This document shows, one piece after another, positions 1-12,208 of a DNA stretch of 64,000 nucleotides. A program made the position numbers and the translations under genes. The stretch is from Excoecaria cochinchinensis (Eukaryota; Streptophyta; Magnoliopsida; Malpighiales; Euphorbiaceae). The first letter of the stretch is position 1. Every line of letters starts with the position of its first letter. Where the stretch lies: assembly GCA_947683425.1 (NCBI GenBank), contig CANTUQ010000109.1, positions 2,324,501 to 2,388,500 of the forward strand, given 5' to 3'. Below the pieces are notes generated by a model. That model was not told the origin of the DNA. It made no database searches and worked only from the letters and a program-made list of their open reading frames with translations.

Positions 1-2545
1 AATGGAAAGTATAGAATGAGTTATGTATAGTATGTTTTATGGTATAAATTTAATGTAAAATAAAAATTGAGTGTATGTGAATTTATTGGGAATCAATAGA
101 ATATATATATGAATATTTGATAATGTAATATTACATTATGTTTATATTGAAAATTATGAAGCATGTTATGCTAAAATTGAGATTTTGGCATAAATGAAGT
201 TAATATGATATAATGAGTGGATTGGAATGGATTTAGTAGAAAAAGAAATGAATTAGGAATGAAAATACTTTATAGCCCGAATGGGTACTTTAATGGATGA
301 TTAATGTGAATTTATTTTAAGTAATGTTTATAATGGAAATTGAATTGAATGAATGATTTAATTGCTTTTAGTAATGGTCTGGTAGTCAAATCTAGTTCAG
401 GATATAGTTGGTTAGTCATAGTCAATTCACACCGCGGTACGAGTCATGACGACTCGCTTAAGTAGGCCAATGATGGTCTACTAAAATGTTGGAATGTTAA
501 ATAAAATGAAATGAAATGGAATGGAATGTATGCGTGGTCCTTCAGGATCACTCTAAAATGTAGTGGATCTATGGGGTCCACGTCCCGTATATTCGGTTCG
601 AAAATTTCTACCGGATTGATACTAGGGGCAAAATGGTAAAGATGGATTGAAAGTGAGTAAATGAAAGTTAATATAAGAAACATAATGAAAAAAGATTTAA
701 TTGTAAGAATTAAAAAAAATATATATTTAAGGGTTAAATGGTAAAAGTGTAAATTTAATATTTATTAAGGTTAAATAAAAGAAAATATGAATAGATTGGT
801 AAAATAAGTAAATGGATTATTGTATAAGGACTAAAATGCAATTTGGCATGAAAATAATATTTAGAGGACTAAATGGTAATTTGTATGTCAAACAATGAAA
901 TTAAGGTTAATTAGTGCAATATTGTATATAAATGGATTTGGAGGGCAATATTGTAATTTAGTAAAAATTTAGGGATTAAAATGTATATTCATGATGAAAG
1001 TGTTAATTTAATGATTAAAATGTAATTAAATGATAAAATAAGAATTAATAGTGTAATTAAATAATTATGAAATGTTTAATTAATAAATAATGTTAGTCGG
1101 GAAATAAACTTAGGTATAAAATAAAGTGTATAATAAGTAAATTGAATATTTGTAAAGATATAAAATTGACTAATATTAAGATAGGTAAAATATTAATGAT
1201 ATAAAGACTAAAGAAGTATTAAAACAATAATTGGGGACTAAATAGATATTTTACAAGTCAAACAATGAGTTAAATGTGAAGAATGGCTTAGTAATGGCAT
1301 AGTTGTAATTATGAGTAAATTGGAGGGTAAAATCGTAAATCCAGTAAAGTTAAGGGACTAAAGAATAATTTGACAATGATAATGCAAAGGAAAGAACTAA
1401 AATGCAAATTGGGTATTATGATGACCAATGAGTGTAATTACAAGAATAATATGGACATAATAAAATAAGTAGAGGAATATTTATAATATTACCAATGCAA
1501 ATAAAATTAATGTAGGACTTAAGTCACGTAAATTGTATATGACTAATGGAACAAAGATAAAAAATGAATAACTATAAGTAAAACAAGAAGAGTAATAAGA
1601 CTATTTATGAACAATGCCTATATAGATGTATGTATGTAAAGGTATGCATGTTTTGGTTAATTGAAAAATTTATAAAAAAATTATATATGTGAATTTATGC
1701 ATAAGATATCGTTTAAAGATTAAATGGTAATTTTACATGGTAACTAATAAGTTGGGTGTGAAGAATGTATAACTAGTGGCAAAATGGTAAATATGATAAA
1801 ATTTAAGGGCAAGATGGTAATTTAATGGAAATTGAAAGACAGAAATGTACATGACCATAGTAAAACTTTTGGAAGGACCCAAATATAAATTGACAAGATA
1901 TTTGACTAATAGATATATTTATAAGGATAATAAAAGTTTATTGTATATTGTAATTAGAAAATAATAATAATAATAATAATTGTAATAATGTTAATTATGA
2001 AAATGGATGGAATAAGAAAAAATAATAACGGTATTGTTAGTGTTAATAGCAATTATAAATGTGTCAGCGAAATAAATGTATAAGCTAAAGTTAACAGATA
2101 TAATAATAATGACAAGAACAATAATAATATATAATATTATAATATGTAGTATAATTAATAAACATATTCACTAAAAGTTAATACAACTAATAATAATGAT
2201 AAACAATAAAAATGCTAGAATTATTACGGTTAAATAAAGTAATGATATTAAAAGAATAAAGTATAATATCATAATGTAAAATAAAAGTTAATGTAACTAT
2301 TTAATAAATGTCGGTAAAACAAATGTATGGACCTAAAAGGATGATAATGAAAATGAAAAGAATAATGTTAATGTAAATGTTAACAATAGTGTAAAATGAA
2401 AAATAATTGGATAGTAAGTGAAATTAAATGATTTAATAGAATTAATATTGCAAATGTGAATAGTAATTGTAATAACAACGATAAGGACATAAAATAAATT
2501 AATTGGAAATACTGAAAATAAGCATAGAAATAAAAAATGTATATA
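1..2545. other. AT-rich gene-free repeat-derived DNA
   Basis: No convincing coding sequence. From about 700 to 1850 a loose motif of the form GGACTAAAATGGTAATTT, often followed by ACAAGTCAAACAATGA-like text, recurs at irregular spacing, as in decayed tandem or LTR-derived DNA. A slightly GC-richer block at 410-620 resembles LTR leader sequence. A short (ATA)n run lies near 1960-1980. Confidence 0.5.
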
Positions 2546-3116
2546 TACGTATCCTAAACTTTTCATAAGTTATACATACATGCATGCGTACACACAAGCA
2601 TTTCCATTTTATACATAGGTATTAATTTGCTTAAGACCTTAAATTAGTTCATGTTCCAGTTCATCATTTTGTTATACTTTACTGTTATAATCAATTGTCC
2701 TTTTGTCGGTTTGTAATCTATATTTATGTTTTTGAAAATACCTTAAATTTATTGACTAAAACATTAACATTATTATTATCATTATTATTAGTAACATTAC
2801 TACTAACACATCCGTGATCATTCTTTAAATTCCATTAACAATACTATTAACGATTTGCCTTTGTTTCATTAATATGTTCATTTGTTTCTCTTAACCATTT
2901 TCATTACTATAATAATCTATCAGTTTATATATATATATATATATATATACCGACAAAATGACAATTGATTATAACAGTAAAGTATAACAAAATGATGAAC
3001 TGGAACATGAACTAATTTAAGGTCTTAAGCAAATTAATACCTATGTATAAAATGGAAATGCTTGTGTGCGCGCGCATTCATGTATGTATAACTTATGGAA
3101 AGTTTAGGATATGTAT
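2546..3116. repeat. Long inverted repeat, arms about 165 bp
   Basis: The arm 2546-2710 is repeated in reverse complement at 2949-3116 with only scattered mismatches. The spacer is about 238 bp, AT-rich, and ends in a (TA)n run at 2927-2948. A transcript through it could fold into a long hairpin. No transposon termini or target duplication were recognised, so the origin (a foldback element or an inverted duplication) is open. Confidence 0.85.
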
Positions 3117-4980
3117 TTATCACTGGATATTTTTAATACTCAACGCATAATGTTATAATTGCGCGCAGATTTCTAGGGTAAAGAGGCTTAGGTTTCGAAA
3201 AAAAGAGTATAAAGCTGGCATAGCGACTTAGAAGGCATGGCATATATATGTTCGCATTGGAAGTAGTATAATAGTTTTTTTATTCTTATATGTATAAATA
3301 GAGGTAGTCAATAGAGTTAAGGATGCATTATGATATTGTTAAATGTGTCTGGATGTCATTAATGTTTAGAAAAAAAAAATAATAATTCAGTACGGATTGG
3401 TGTAACGTAATCTCACGGCTTTAGTACTGTTATGTCATCTGTCTGCGTACGTAATGTACAGTGAGATAAGGGTTTTACACACGCATTCATCAAGCATGCT
3501 TTCAATACATGAAAAGGAATATACATATAGCTTTACCCAATCACTTATTTCGCACTGTCATACATTACGTTAGCCATTACATCTATCATCAAGAAATCAT
3601 ATAATTCAAGCTTCACATATTCATATTCATACATCACTTACATACATGCACTCACTTATTATAATGTCGACTCCAAAGGCCAGTGTGAAATAATAAAATA
3701 TTAACATGCAAGAGAGGATTATTCATTTTACAATTAGAACAACAAAATCTTTTAAACATTACAAGCCAAACCTAATAGCAGCCACAAACTAATTTACAAA
3801 AATAAGGTTTAACTAATTCAACCTCTATTAGACCGCTAAAATTCAGCCATATCCTTTCTTATAAATTTTAGTCGCATCACACATTCATTTTCACCATAGC
3901 AACATTTTATGGCCCAATATGTAACATTTATCTCATAGTTTCGTTGGTCTCTATATTATTTAGCCTTTACATACACATTGGCATATTCATATATATAAAC
4001 CATTCCTCATGATTAATTCATTTACATGTCTTTTTAACCTTAAAACACAATTCTCAGTCAAGCCATTCCTATCATTCACACAATCGTATACATCTGTGTT
4101 TAAATTCAAGTGATTTCCTACCTAAACATTCTCAAGATTATCAATATAATTAAACATACAGAATATACTCATTTCTATCTTATCTGTCCATATTGTCACA
4201 TTGGAGCATAACCTAGTTTATTTATCCATGTTTAAACATAGTGGCATACATTCATATACATATAATCTATACACTTTTGTTTAGCCTAATACCAGTAAGT
4301 TAAAACATTCATTTTATTTACCATAATACTTGGCATTCCACTAAGTTTAACATTTAATTTCTCACTTAATGCACCACAAAACATCATTTTACGACTGTAT
4401 GGCATATACGTAAGAAAATTCAACCATTCTTTTTCCCTAACATTTATAAGAGCAACTCATCATAAAACCTAAATTTTATTCAATCAACTTTTCAATTATC
4501 TCCCCATGGCTTTAAAATCACATTTATCATATAAATAAGTCAATTAATCAAGCATTTTCCTATATTCACCCTCAGCCATAGTGCACGCATATTGGAAAAA
4601 AAAAAAGCAAATTTTACAAGTTTAATAGGCTAATTAATTATGCAATTTAACTCATATAATACTAATGTGGTTATTTTAATGTGAAATCTATAATATACTA
4701 AGAAATTTTCCTATTTCCCTACTCTTAATAAGCATACATAATCGTAATAGTTGGGGAAAGAGCAAGATTAGTGGTCTAATTAACTACATACAAATTTTAA
4801 CTTTCATTCCTAATAATTTAATTGCCAATTATCAATTGAACTAAGCTATTATACCATATGTTCACAAAACACAGTATAGGAAAATCCCCCAACATAATTT
4901 ATTTAAAAACCATGTGAAAAAGTAATTTTGGTAGTGCATATACCAGTTGAAGTCAAAATTCCCTAAATTTCCAGCTCAAT
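3117..4980. other. AT-rich intergenic DNA, no gene seen
   Basis: I see no gene. A block at about 3385-3480 (CACGGCTTTAGTACTG, then GTACAGTGAGATAAGGGTTT) is less AT-rich and looks like part of an old LTR. The rest is low-complexity AT-rich DNA without recognisable domains on either strand. Confidence 0.45.
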
Positions 4981-5395
4981 TATGCTTGTTCCCTTCGCCG
5001 GTCATCCGAGCCTCGCCGGTGACGACACCGCCACTGCCTAAATGAAGCTCGGAGCGTTTGGAACCGGCTTCTAGTGGTCACACGCCCAAACGCCTAGTCG
5101 ATTGGTCGGAAAGACTCAGTGCATCCCTCTCCGATTTGCTCATTGCCGGTGAGTGGGGAGAATCGGGGGACATCGGAAGACTCGCCTCTCCTTGAGCAGT
5201 TCTCCGGTGCCTTTCGTGTCTCCACCCGACGTCAAAGGTGGCCGAAATTCGGAAGAGAAATATTTTGGTTCCTCTCTCTTAAAGAAGCAGCATAGACAAT
5301 GGGAAGAGGGGTTGAGCAGAGGGAAAGCGGTGGCATGGCTCATCACCAGCGATGGTGAGAATCAGAATCCGCCCTCACCTCCCTGTCTCTCCCAG
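4981..5395 (-). mobile_element. Older LTR-type fragment, left part, split by Copia
   Basis: GC-richer sequence with repeated CCGGCGA-type motifs resembles the leader part of plant Gypsy LTRs; similar blocks occur in the Gypsy LTRs at 25370-25690 and 56760-57060. It is interrupted at 5400 by the Copia insertion and resumes at 10021. Assignment to an LTR is inferred from composition and from the terminal GGGTGTTACA at 10300. Confidence 0.45.
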
Positions 5396-5400
5396 TCTCT

Positions 5401-5609
5401 TGAAAAGAACTCAGATCTGGAACCAGTCCAATGAAAAAATGGTTACTTTCTTATTATTCATCAAGAACTTATATAGAATACAGGTTTACAGACTCCTACT
5501 AAAAAAAGAACTCCTACAGCTGTACAAAACCAAGTTTACCTATATAGAACAAACTACCTAAAATAGATCTACTAAAATAGTGCCGAGAATATATACAAAT
5601 ATCTCAACA
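5401..5609 (-). repeat. 3' LTR of the Copia element
   Basis: It is the 209-bp copy matching 9807-10015. On the minus strand it starts TGTTGAGATATTTG and ends TTCTTTTCA. The purine tract lies directly beside it at 5610-5619. Confidence 0.95.
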
Positions 5610-5616
5610 CCCCTCC

Positions 5617-7575
5617 TCAAGTTGGAGCGTGAAGATTCGAAATGCCCAACTTGCCAAGAAGAAACTGGAATTGATCAGTCCCCAAAGCTTTTGTAAAAAT
5701 GTCAGCAAGTTGGAGAGAAGAACAAACATGAGCTGTTTCAATATTCCCTTTTTGTATCTCCTCACGAATGAAATGGCAATCAACCTCAATGTGTTTTGTA
5801 CGCTCATGATAAACAGGATTTGCTGCAATATGTAAAGCGGCTTGATTGTCACAATACAAACGCATAGAACTAGGATGATCTACACCAAGAAATAACAACA
5901 AACCCTTCAACCATCTAAGCTCACAAACTGCAGTAGTCATGGACCGATATTCTGCTTCAGCGGACGAGCGAGAGACTGTCTGTTGTTTCTTGGTTTTCCA
6001 TGAAACAGGAGATTTTCCCAAACAAATGAAATAACCTGTTAAGGAGCGTCTGGTCAAGGGACAGCTTGCCCAATCTGAGTCACAATAAGCATACAATTGA
6101 AGATCTGAATCTGCTGGTAAAAGAATTCCCTGTCCGGGGTGCCCCTTTAAATAACGTACTACTCGTAATGCAGCATCTAAATGAACTTTCTTCGGGTGCT
6201 GCATAAATTGAGCAAGAATATGCACACAGTAACTCAATTCAGGTCGAGTAATAGTTAAATAAATCAGTCTTCCTACCAGGCGGCGATATTGAGCTGGATC
6301 ATGAGCATCTTCCCCTTCCACAAGAGCCAATTTATGATTCTGCTCAAGAGGAGTTTTTGCTGGTTTAGCTCCCAGTAAACCGGCCTCAGCAATGATGTCC
6401 AAAGCATATTTTCGTTGACAAAGAAAAATCCCTTCAGCATTTCTCGCCACTTCTATACCTAAAAAATATTTCAACCGACCCAAATCTTTCATATGAAAAC
6501 AACTGCTCAAATATTCTTTGAATTTCTGCATAGCCATGATATCATTACCCGATATAATGAGATCATCCACATAGATAAGAACATGTATCATCACGTGCTG
6601 TTTATGGAAAGCAAATAAGGAATAGTCGGAGCATGATTGTTTAAATCCATACTTCTTCAAAGAATCTGCTAGTTTAGCAAACCAACAGCGTGGTGCCTGA
6701 CGCAAGCCATACAAAGACTTACGAAGTTTACATACTTTTCTGGGACTATCAGAAGCAAAACCGGGAGGCATTTTCATATAAACTTCCTCATTCAAATTTC
6801 CATGCAAGAAAGCATTCTGAACATCCATTTGATGCAAAACCCAGTTCTTTGCAGCAGCTACCGCAAGAAAAGTACGAATAGTAGCCATCTTTGCAGTAGG
6901 AGCAAAAGTTTCATGATAATCAATACCCTCTTTTTGATTATTGCCAAGAACCACCAATCTAGCCTTGCACCTTTCAATGCTTCCATCTGAATTATATTTT
7001 ATTTTGTACACCCATTTGCTCCCAATGGCTTTCTTCCCAAGTGGCAAGTCTTCCACCGTCCAAGTCCCATTCTCTTCTAATGCTTGAATTTCTTTTCGCA
7101 TAGCTTCTCGCCATCGCGCTTCTTGAACTGCTTGATTGTAAGAAACTGGTTCTGGACCTGTAGTAATGCTCGCCAAGAAGGACCGATGATTCAAAGAAAA
7201 CTTATCATAAGTAACAAAATTGGCTATGGGATAAGACAAACCTGAGGAAGCTGATTGAGGAAATGAACGTTGCAAGGGGCTGAATGTCACATTATTTGTA
7301 ACAAAATCCTTAAGAAGAGTAGATGACTGTTTAATCCGATGTCCACGACCAAGCTGGTGTTCTATAACCACACCCTCTCCTTCTAAATCTTCATCTCTAT
7401 TTTCAGTAGCTATGTCACTAGAATTTTCCTCAGCCACAAGACTATCATCTAATACCTCATGCTCTTCTTCTACAATTTCCCAATCCTTCTGCATGTAATT
7501 TTCTCCTCCGTGCATTTCTTTTGCATCTGCATATACTTTTGCTGCATATGGAAAATTTGTTTCTACAAACACCAC
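5617..7575 (-). pseudogene. Copia pol, reverse transcriptase and RNase H part
   Basis: This 652-codon open frame is the C-terminal part of the Copia polyprotein. The RT domain (RVT_2) covers roughly residues 170-415, with ETFAP near 223, the QMDVQNAFLHG block near 249 and the catalytic YVDD near 335-338. The RNase H part follows, with CDSDWA, KTKKQQTVSRSS, EAEYRSM and the terminal ADIFTKAL. It reads in the same frame as the integrase part and is separated from it only by a stop codon near 7624. The first in-frame triplet is GTG, so this is an internal segment of a longer frame and not an independent gene. Confidence 0.93.
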
Positions 7576-7623
7576 ATCCCTTGAGACTAGATACTCAGAA
7601 GTTTCTAAGTCATATATTTTCCA

Positions 7624-8439
7624 TCATTTCTTATCAAATGGATACCCCACAAAAATACATCTACGACTTCGATTGGCAAATTTATCTTTATCTCTAAGCT
7701 GTTTATGCACATAACAAAGACAACCAAAAGTTTTGATGTGATTATAGGATGGGGGCTGTCCAAAAAGAATTTCATAAGGAGTTTTTCCTTTCAAAATTGT
7801 AGTTGGAGTTCTATTGATCAAGTACCCAGCAGTAAGAATACATTCACCCCAAAATTCAATTGGCAAGTGTGCTTGAAACCTCAAAGCCCTCGCCACATTA
7901 AGTATGTGACGATGTTTTCTCTCAACGCGTCCATTCTGTTGAGGTGTTCCTATACAAGACGTTTGGTGCAATATACCATGTTCCTCAAAATATTTTTGTA
8001 AACACATAAATTCATTGCCATTATCACTCCTAATGATTTTCACATCCCTCTCAAATTGTCTTTTAATCATAGCAATAAAATTCTTAAGAACAGAAGCTAC
8101 TTCATGTTTTCCTCTTAGCAAATAAATCCATACAGCACGAGAACAATCATCAACAATAGTCAAAAAATAACTAGCTCCACAAGAGGCTGAAACCCTATAA
8201 GGACCCCATAAATCACAATGCATTAAATCAAAACAATCTTTAGCTTTATTGTCATTAGAATAAAATATCTCTCTTGTCTGTTTTGCTCTAAAACAAACAT
8301 CACAACTGAAACTTTCCATATTCTTAGTAAATTTATTTGCTAAAGGAATAATCTCCAGCACCTTATTGGATGGATGACCCATTCTCCTATGCCAAAGATC
8401 AAAATCAGCAACTCCAGAAGCTTTGGTCCTGTATAGCAC
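7624..8439 (-). pseudogene. Copia pol, integrase part
   Basis: This frame encodes the GAG-pre-integrase zinc region (LWHRRMGHPS, then CDVC, an HHCC pattern) and the integrase core, with DLWGPY, DDCSRAVW, RSDNGNEF and QQNGRVERKHRHI carrying the D,D,E residues. It ends at a TGA just after GYPFDKK, where the family normally continues, so this looks like one nonsense change. At its start it is out of frame with the gag-protease part. The peptide normally linking protease to pre-integrase is shortened, which points to a small deletion. Confidence 0.9.
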
Positions 8440-9793
8440 AGATTTTGTTAGTTATCAGAAGCATCAAATTTGAGTCATTAAGGAGTTGAGAAACTGAAAT
8501 TAAATTGTATTTCAATTTAGGCACAAACAGAACATGTAGCAATTTTAATCCTCCTCCAAGATACACTGTTCCTTCTTTTAGTGCAACAGTTGTTTCACCA
8601 TTTGGCAATCCAACTGAACATGGAACAATGTCTGACAAATTTCGTAGACAAGTACTTGTGCCTGTCATATGATGTGAAGCCCCTGAATCTATTATCCAAG
8701 GCAAACTTCCGTGCTTACCCGACAGCCTTTCTTTAGATGCAGTCTTCTGCAAACTCAAAATTCCCAATAAAGTGCTCCATTGTTCATCACTCAACCCATC
8801 AAGTCCCTTCCTTTCAGAGTCTGTAACACTTCCACAGCCACCCTCTGATGCCAATGTTTGAGTAACATTGGCTCGTGGAACACCACCCCTGTCACGTCCA
8901 CTTCCTCGTCCTGCAGCACTAGAGCGAGTTCTATTTCCCCACCAATCTGGATAACCTATCAACTGAAAGCAGGTACCAGAATCATGTCCCTCACGATGAC
9001 AATGTGAACATACTTCAGTTTTATCCCCTCCTAAATTTCGTCTGCCAGCTTGAACAGCAAAACTCATGGGTTTGCCTTTCTCTTCTCTTGTTCGTGTTAT
9101 CATCATCACTCTTTCTTGTTGAACAATCATTGCATATACCCTATTTAGATTGGGTAATGGATCTGTACTCAGGATATTAGCACGAGCAGTACCAAAATTT
9201 TCTTCATCCAAGCCCATCAAAAATTGATGAACTCTTTCTTCCTCCCTTTTCTTTTCCAGCTCAGTAGTGAGATTGCACTTGCATCCAGCACAACTACACT
9301 GTGGTATTTTGTCATAATTATTCAGTTCATCCCATATAATTTTAAGCCGTCCGTAGTAATTAACTATGGTCTGTCCCTCCAACTTACAGTTTGCCAAATC
9401 TGACCTCAACTGCTGAACTCTCGGTCCATTCCCAATAGAAAAGCGCTGCCCAATGTCCTCCCACAGATCTTTTGCATTTTCCATGAGAGAAATAGTTGAG
9501 CGTAAAGAGGGCTCAATTGTGTTAAACACCCATGAGACAAGCATGGAATTGACTGTCCACCAATCTTCTATTTCTGGTGAATTATCTGTTGGTCTCTCTA
9601 TGGTTCCATCAATGAAACCATATTTCTTTTTGGCCCTCAATGCAGTCCGCACTGCCCGTGCCCACTCTTCATAATTTTCTCCCTTCAACTGCACTTGAGT
9701 AATTATGTTCCCAGGATTGTCATTGGAATTTAGAGTGTAAGGATTCAGAGTTTTCTTACCAGACCCAGTAGTTTCTTCATCTTTAAGAACCAT
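8405..9793 (-). pseudogene. Copia gag and protease part
   Basis: This 462-codon frame starts at an ATG directly downstream of the primer-binding site. The gag region (UBN2/retrotran_gag-like) covers about residues 25-240. A CCHC knuckle, CSHCHREGHDSGTC, lies at 262-275. The aspartic protease active site DSGAS is at about 369-373. The last eleven or so residues are out of frame with the family, because the reading frame shifts near 8430 before the integrase. Confidence 0.92.
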
Positions 9794-9806
9794 GGCTCTG
9801 ATACCA
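9790..9806 (-). promoter_or_regulatory. Copia primer-binding site
   Basis: On the minus strand TGGTATCAGAGCCATGG follows the 5' LTR without a gap. The first 12 bases match the 3' end of plant initiator Met-tRNA, the usual first-strand primer of Copia elements. The gag ATG overlaps its end. Confidence 0.9.
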
Positions 9807-10015
9807 TGAAAAGAACTCAGATCTGGAACCAGTCCAATGAAAAAATGGTTACTTTCTTATTATTCATCAAGAACTTATATAGAATACAGGTTTACAGACT
9901 CCTACTAAAAAAAGAACTCCTACAGCTGTACAAAACCAAGTTTACCTATATAGAACAAACTACCTAAAATAGATCTACTAAAATAGTGCCGAGAATATAT
10001 ACAAATATCTCAACA
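9807..10015 (-). repeat. 5' LTR of the Copia element
   Basis: This 209-bp repeat shows no difference from 5401-5609 by eye. It is followed by the TCTCT duplication at 10016-10020. Confidence 0.95.
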
Positions 10016-10020
10016 TCTCT

Positions 10021-10300
10021 CGTTTTTTTTTTTGTTTCCAATTCTCCTTTCCGATTTTCTTGTCTCCCCTTTTTCTTTATTCCCTTTTTTTTCATCATCT
10101 AGAAATTTCAGATTTATGTATTTTTATTTATTTTAATTTAGTTATTTATTTATGCATATAATTCATTTAGTCAGAATTATTAATTCAAAAATCTGAAAGT
10201 AATACCAACACGTTTTTTTTAATAATTTTTTTTATTAGTATTAATTTCAGTCCCATAGTTACGAATACGATTTAATTAACTCAAAATTTCGGGTGTTACA
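10021..10300 (-). mobile_element. Older LTR fragment, right part, ends GGGTGTTACA
   Basis: This continues the sequence broken at 5400. On the minus strand its start reads TGTAACACCCGAAATTTTG, the TGTAACACCC start common to plant Gypsy LTRs. The matching internal region and second LTR were not found, so it is probably a solo or truncated LTR. Confidence 0.55.
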
Positions 10301-10970
10301 AATAAAACTCATTTGTAAATAGGAAGCACCTGCACTGCCTAAAGTTGGTACCATGCTAGCTTGTTGAGTAGCGACAATGCTAATCCTTTTAAGATAAAGC
10401 CCATATGTCTGATAAGCCACAATAGTCATGCGTTTAGTTACCAGGATTACAATTCTAATTTATTTTTAATCGAGTCCGGGGAGGTAAGTATATAATCTAA
10501 GATGACTCGATCGCAACATTTTCTCTTGTAAACTTTTCAAAATTCATCAATTTCTCAGTTTCCAATTTCCTACTCAACCCAACAATTATCACCAATAAAA
10601 GAATTTTCCTTCGGGGTAAAAATCATTTCTTTGCAATAACTTTCTTAGTTTCCAAACAGATTACTCTGTAAATTCAAATACAAAGACTCCAAAACCCTCA
10701 CTTCCTCTTTAACGCATAAAAAAGGCAAGATTGGAATCTTTATTCTCTTTATTCTTGCATTTTGATAGATATGTGAAGAATTCGTTTTGTATTTAAATGC
10801 AGAATTAGGATGTATGCAGCTAAAAATGAAGAACTAATTAATTATTAATGATTTTAAAAGTTCAATTGTAACGGACACAATAAATCCATTAATCCGTTCA
10901 TGCACACCTTAATAAAAATGCAGAAAATTATATAAGAAGACAGGAAAATACACCAGGTCATAGACTGAAA
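10301..10970. other. AT-rich intergenic DNA, no gene seen
   Basis: I found no coding region or repeat structure. The DNA is moderately AT-rich and lies between the LTR fragment and the zinc-finger gene remnant. Confidence 0.4.
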
Positions 10971-11310
10971 TCAACAAACTAGCCATATACAACCCAAAGC
11001 TAGATGAACAAAAAGTGAAGACTGCATCTTTTGCTCTTGGGCATTCACCACTTTGCTCATCTCTTGTCTCAGCTCATTTTTCAAGTTTTGCAGCTCCTTG
11101 ATAAGCTGGTTAATTTTCTCATCCAGTAACTGGTCATACCACCTAAAGAATTTGCATCCATTATCCTGTATCAATGGGGATCACATCAAAAACTAATTAC
11201 ACAAACATTCTAAGAGATGAATCAATGTGCATGCCCCAAATATTGCAAGAAAAATCTAGAACTTACTAGACGTTCGCATTTCCAGAAATTTTATCGAGAG
11301 TTTAGCTTCG
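10971..11310 (-). pseudogene. GRF-type zinc finger gene remnant
   Basis: The exon at 10971-11169 follows a good splice acceptor (ATACAG) and reads NGCKFFRWYDQLLDEK followed by a charged helix (KELQNLKNELRQEM). This matches the end of the plant zf-GRF domain, with its Cys-x-(F/Y)F-x-W-x-D signature, and the coiled tail that often follows. An upstream segment near 11265-11310 reads NFWKCERL in a frame that could join it, but has a TAA just before. The CxCG half of the finger is not visible. It is probably a broken copy of a small plant GRF zinc-finger protein gene. Confidence 0.5.
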
Positions 11311-12208
11311 CCTCCTCCGTCAGAATTTTGGCTTGAAGGCTGCAACGACATAGCAGTTAGAACTCTGAAGGTAAAGAGAGGTTTTTCGTGAAGCTTTGCA
11401 AACTCCTGTTTGGAACCATTAAACTCTACATGTTTTAAGGGAAGAGATTTATATTTTTCTTTTCTTGATATTTTTGGGGACTCCTTTGGTACGCAGGGAA
11501 TGAAGATGGTAAGATACGGAGGCATACGCATCACACGATTGCCGGTGGACCAAGGAAATTTTCATCCGTAAATTCTCTCAAAATAAATAATTGCAGATAA
11601 ACCGGCTGTATGAACTAAAGAATTGCAAGGTATTTGGTCTTTATATCCTCCCGCATTATTCTCAGCAACTGAAGTTGTAGATGTTCCTTATATCCTTTCT
11701 TGTTCGAGGTGATGATGGACATGCAAAGCCACAAATAGGATACTGTTGAATCACCCTATATCTTCTAAATATGGAAATTGAGAAGATGACACGTAGAACT
11801 ATCTATTTAGTGTTACTGTTGATGTATTTTTTATAGCTTGGTTTATTACTCTGCTCTTCTCTGTTTTCTGTTACTGTTATTAGTATGACGGCGTCGCACA
11901 ATGAAGGGTTAGTTTATAGATGGGTCACGGACTAACCAGAGATTGACCCAAACGGGGTGATTTTAGAAATGAATACTTATTTTAATTTACCAGCAAGGGC
12001 ATTCAATTAAGCATAAATACTTGTCAAATACAAACATTCTTATTAATAAATATGATAGCCTAAAAGCTTACACTCATTTGGTTGCCAGACAAACAAAGCA
12101 AAAACACAAAGGACATTATTGAAAATACTTGCCTGCACTAAACTTAATTAGTAGCCTGATACTGATAGTGTTGGCAAGTTTTAGTTATTGTGGTACATCC
12201 ATTACGTA
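11311..12208. other. Intergenic DNA downstream of the terpene synthase
   Basis: There is no supported gene. An open frame at 11256-11534 (minus) overlaps the zinc-finger remnant and shows no domain. The 3' flank of the terpene synthase has AATAAT-type sequence near 12113 (minus strand) that could act as a polyadenylation signal. Confidence 0.4.

Larger units (their letters stand above)
5401..10015 (-). mobile_element. Ty1/Copia LTR retrotransposon, full length, coding region damaged
   Basis: The element is 4615 bp in minus orientation. Its two 209-bp LTRs look identical by eye and end TG...CA. It is flanked by the 5-bp duplication TCTCT (5396-5400 and 10016-10020). A primer-binding site TGGTATCAGAGCC, typical of initiator Met-tRNA priming, follows the 5' LTR, and a purine tract GAGGAGGGG precedes the 3' LTR. 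The gene order protease-integrase-RT-RNase H defines Copia. The polyprotein is broken by a frameshift with missing sequence near 8430 and a stop near 7624. Identical LTRs imply recent insertion, so this defective copy may have been mobilised in trans. Confidence 0.95.

Noticed and set aside
2333..2566. Short hydrophobic frames in the AT-rich left region as membrane proteins
   Set aside because: The AT-rich composition gives Phe/Leu/Ile-rich translations by chance; no start context or homologue is recognisable.
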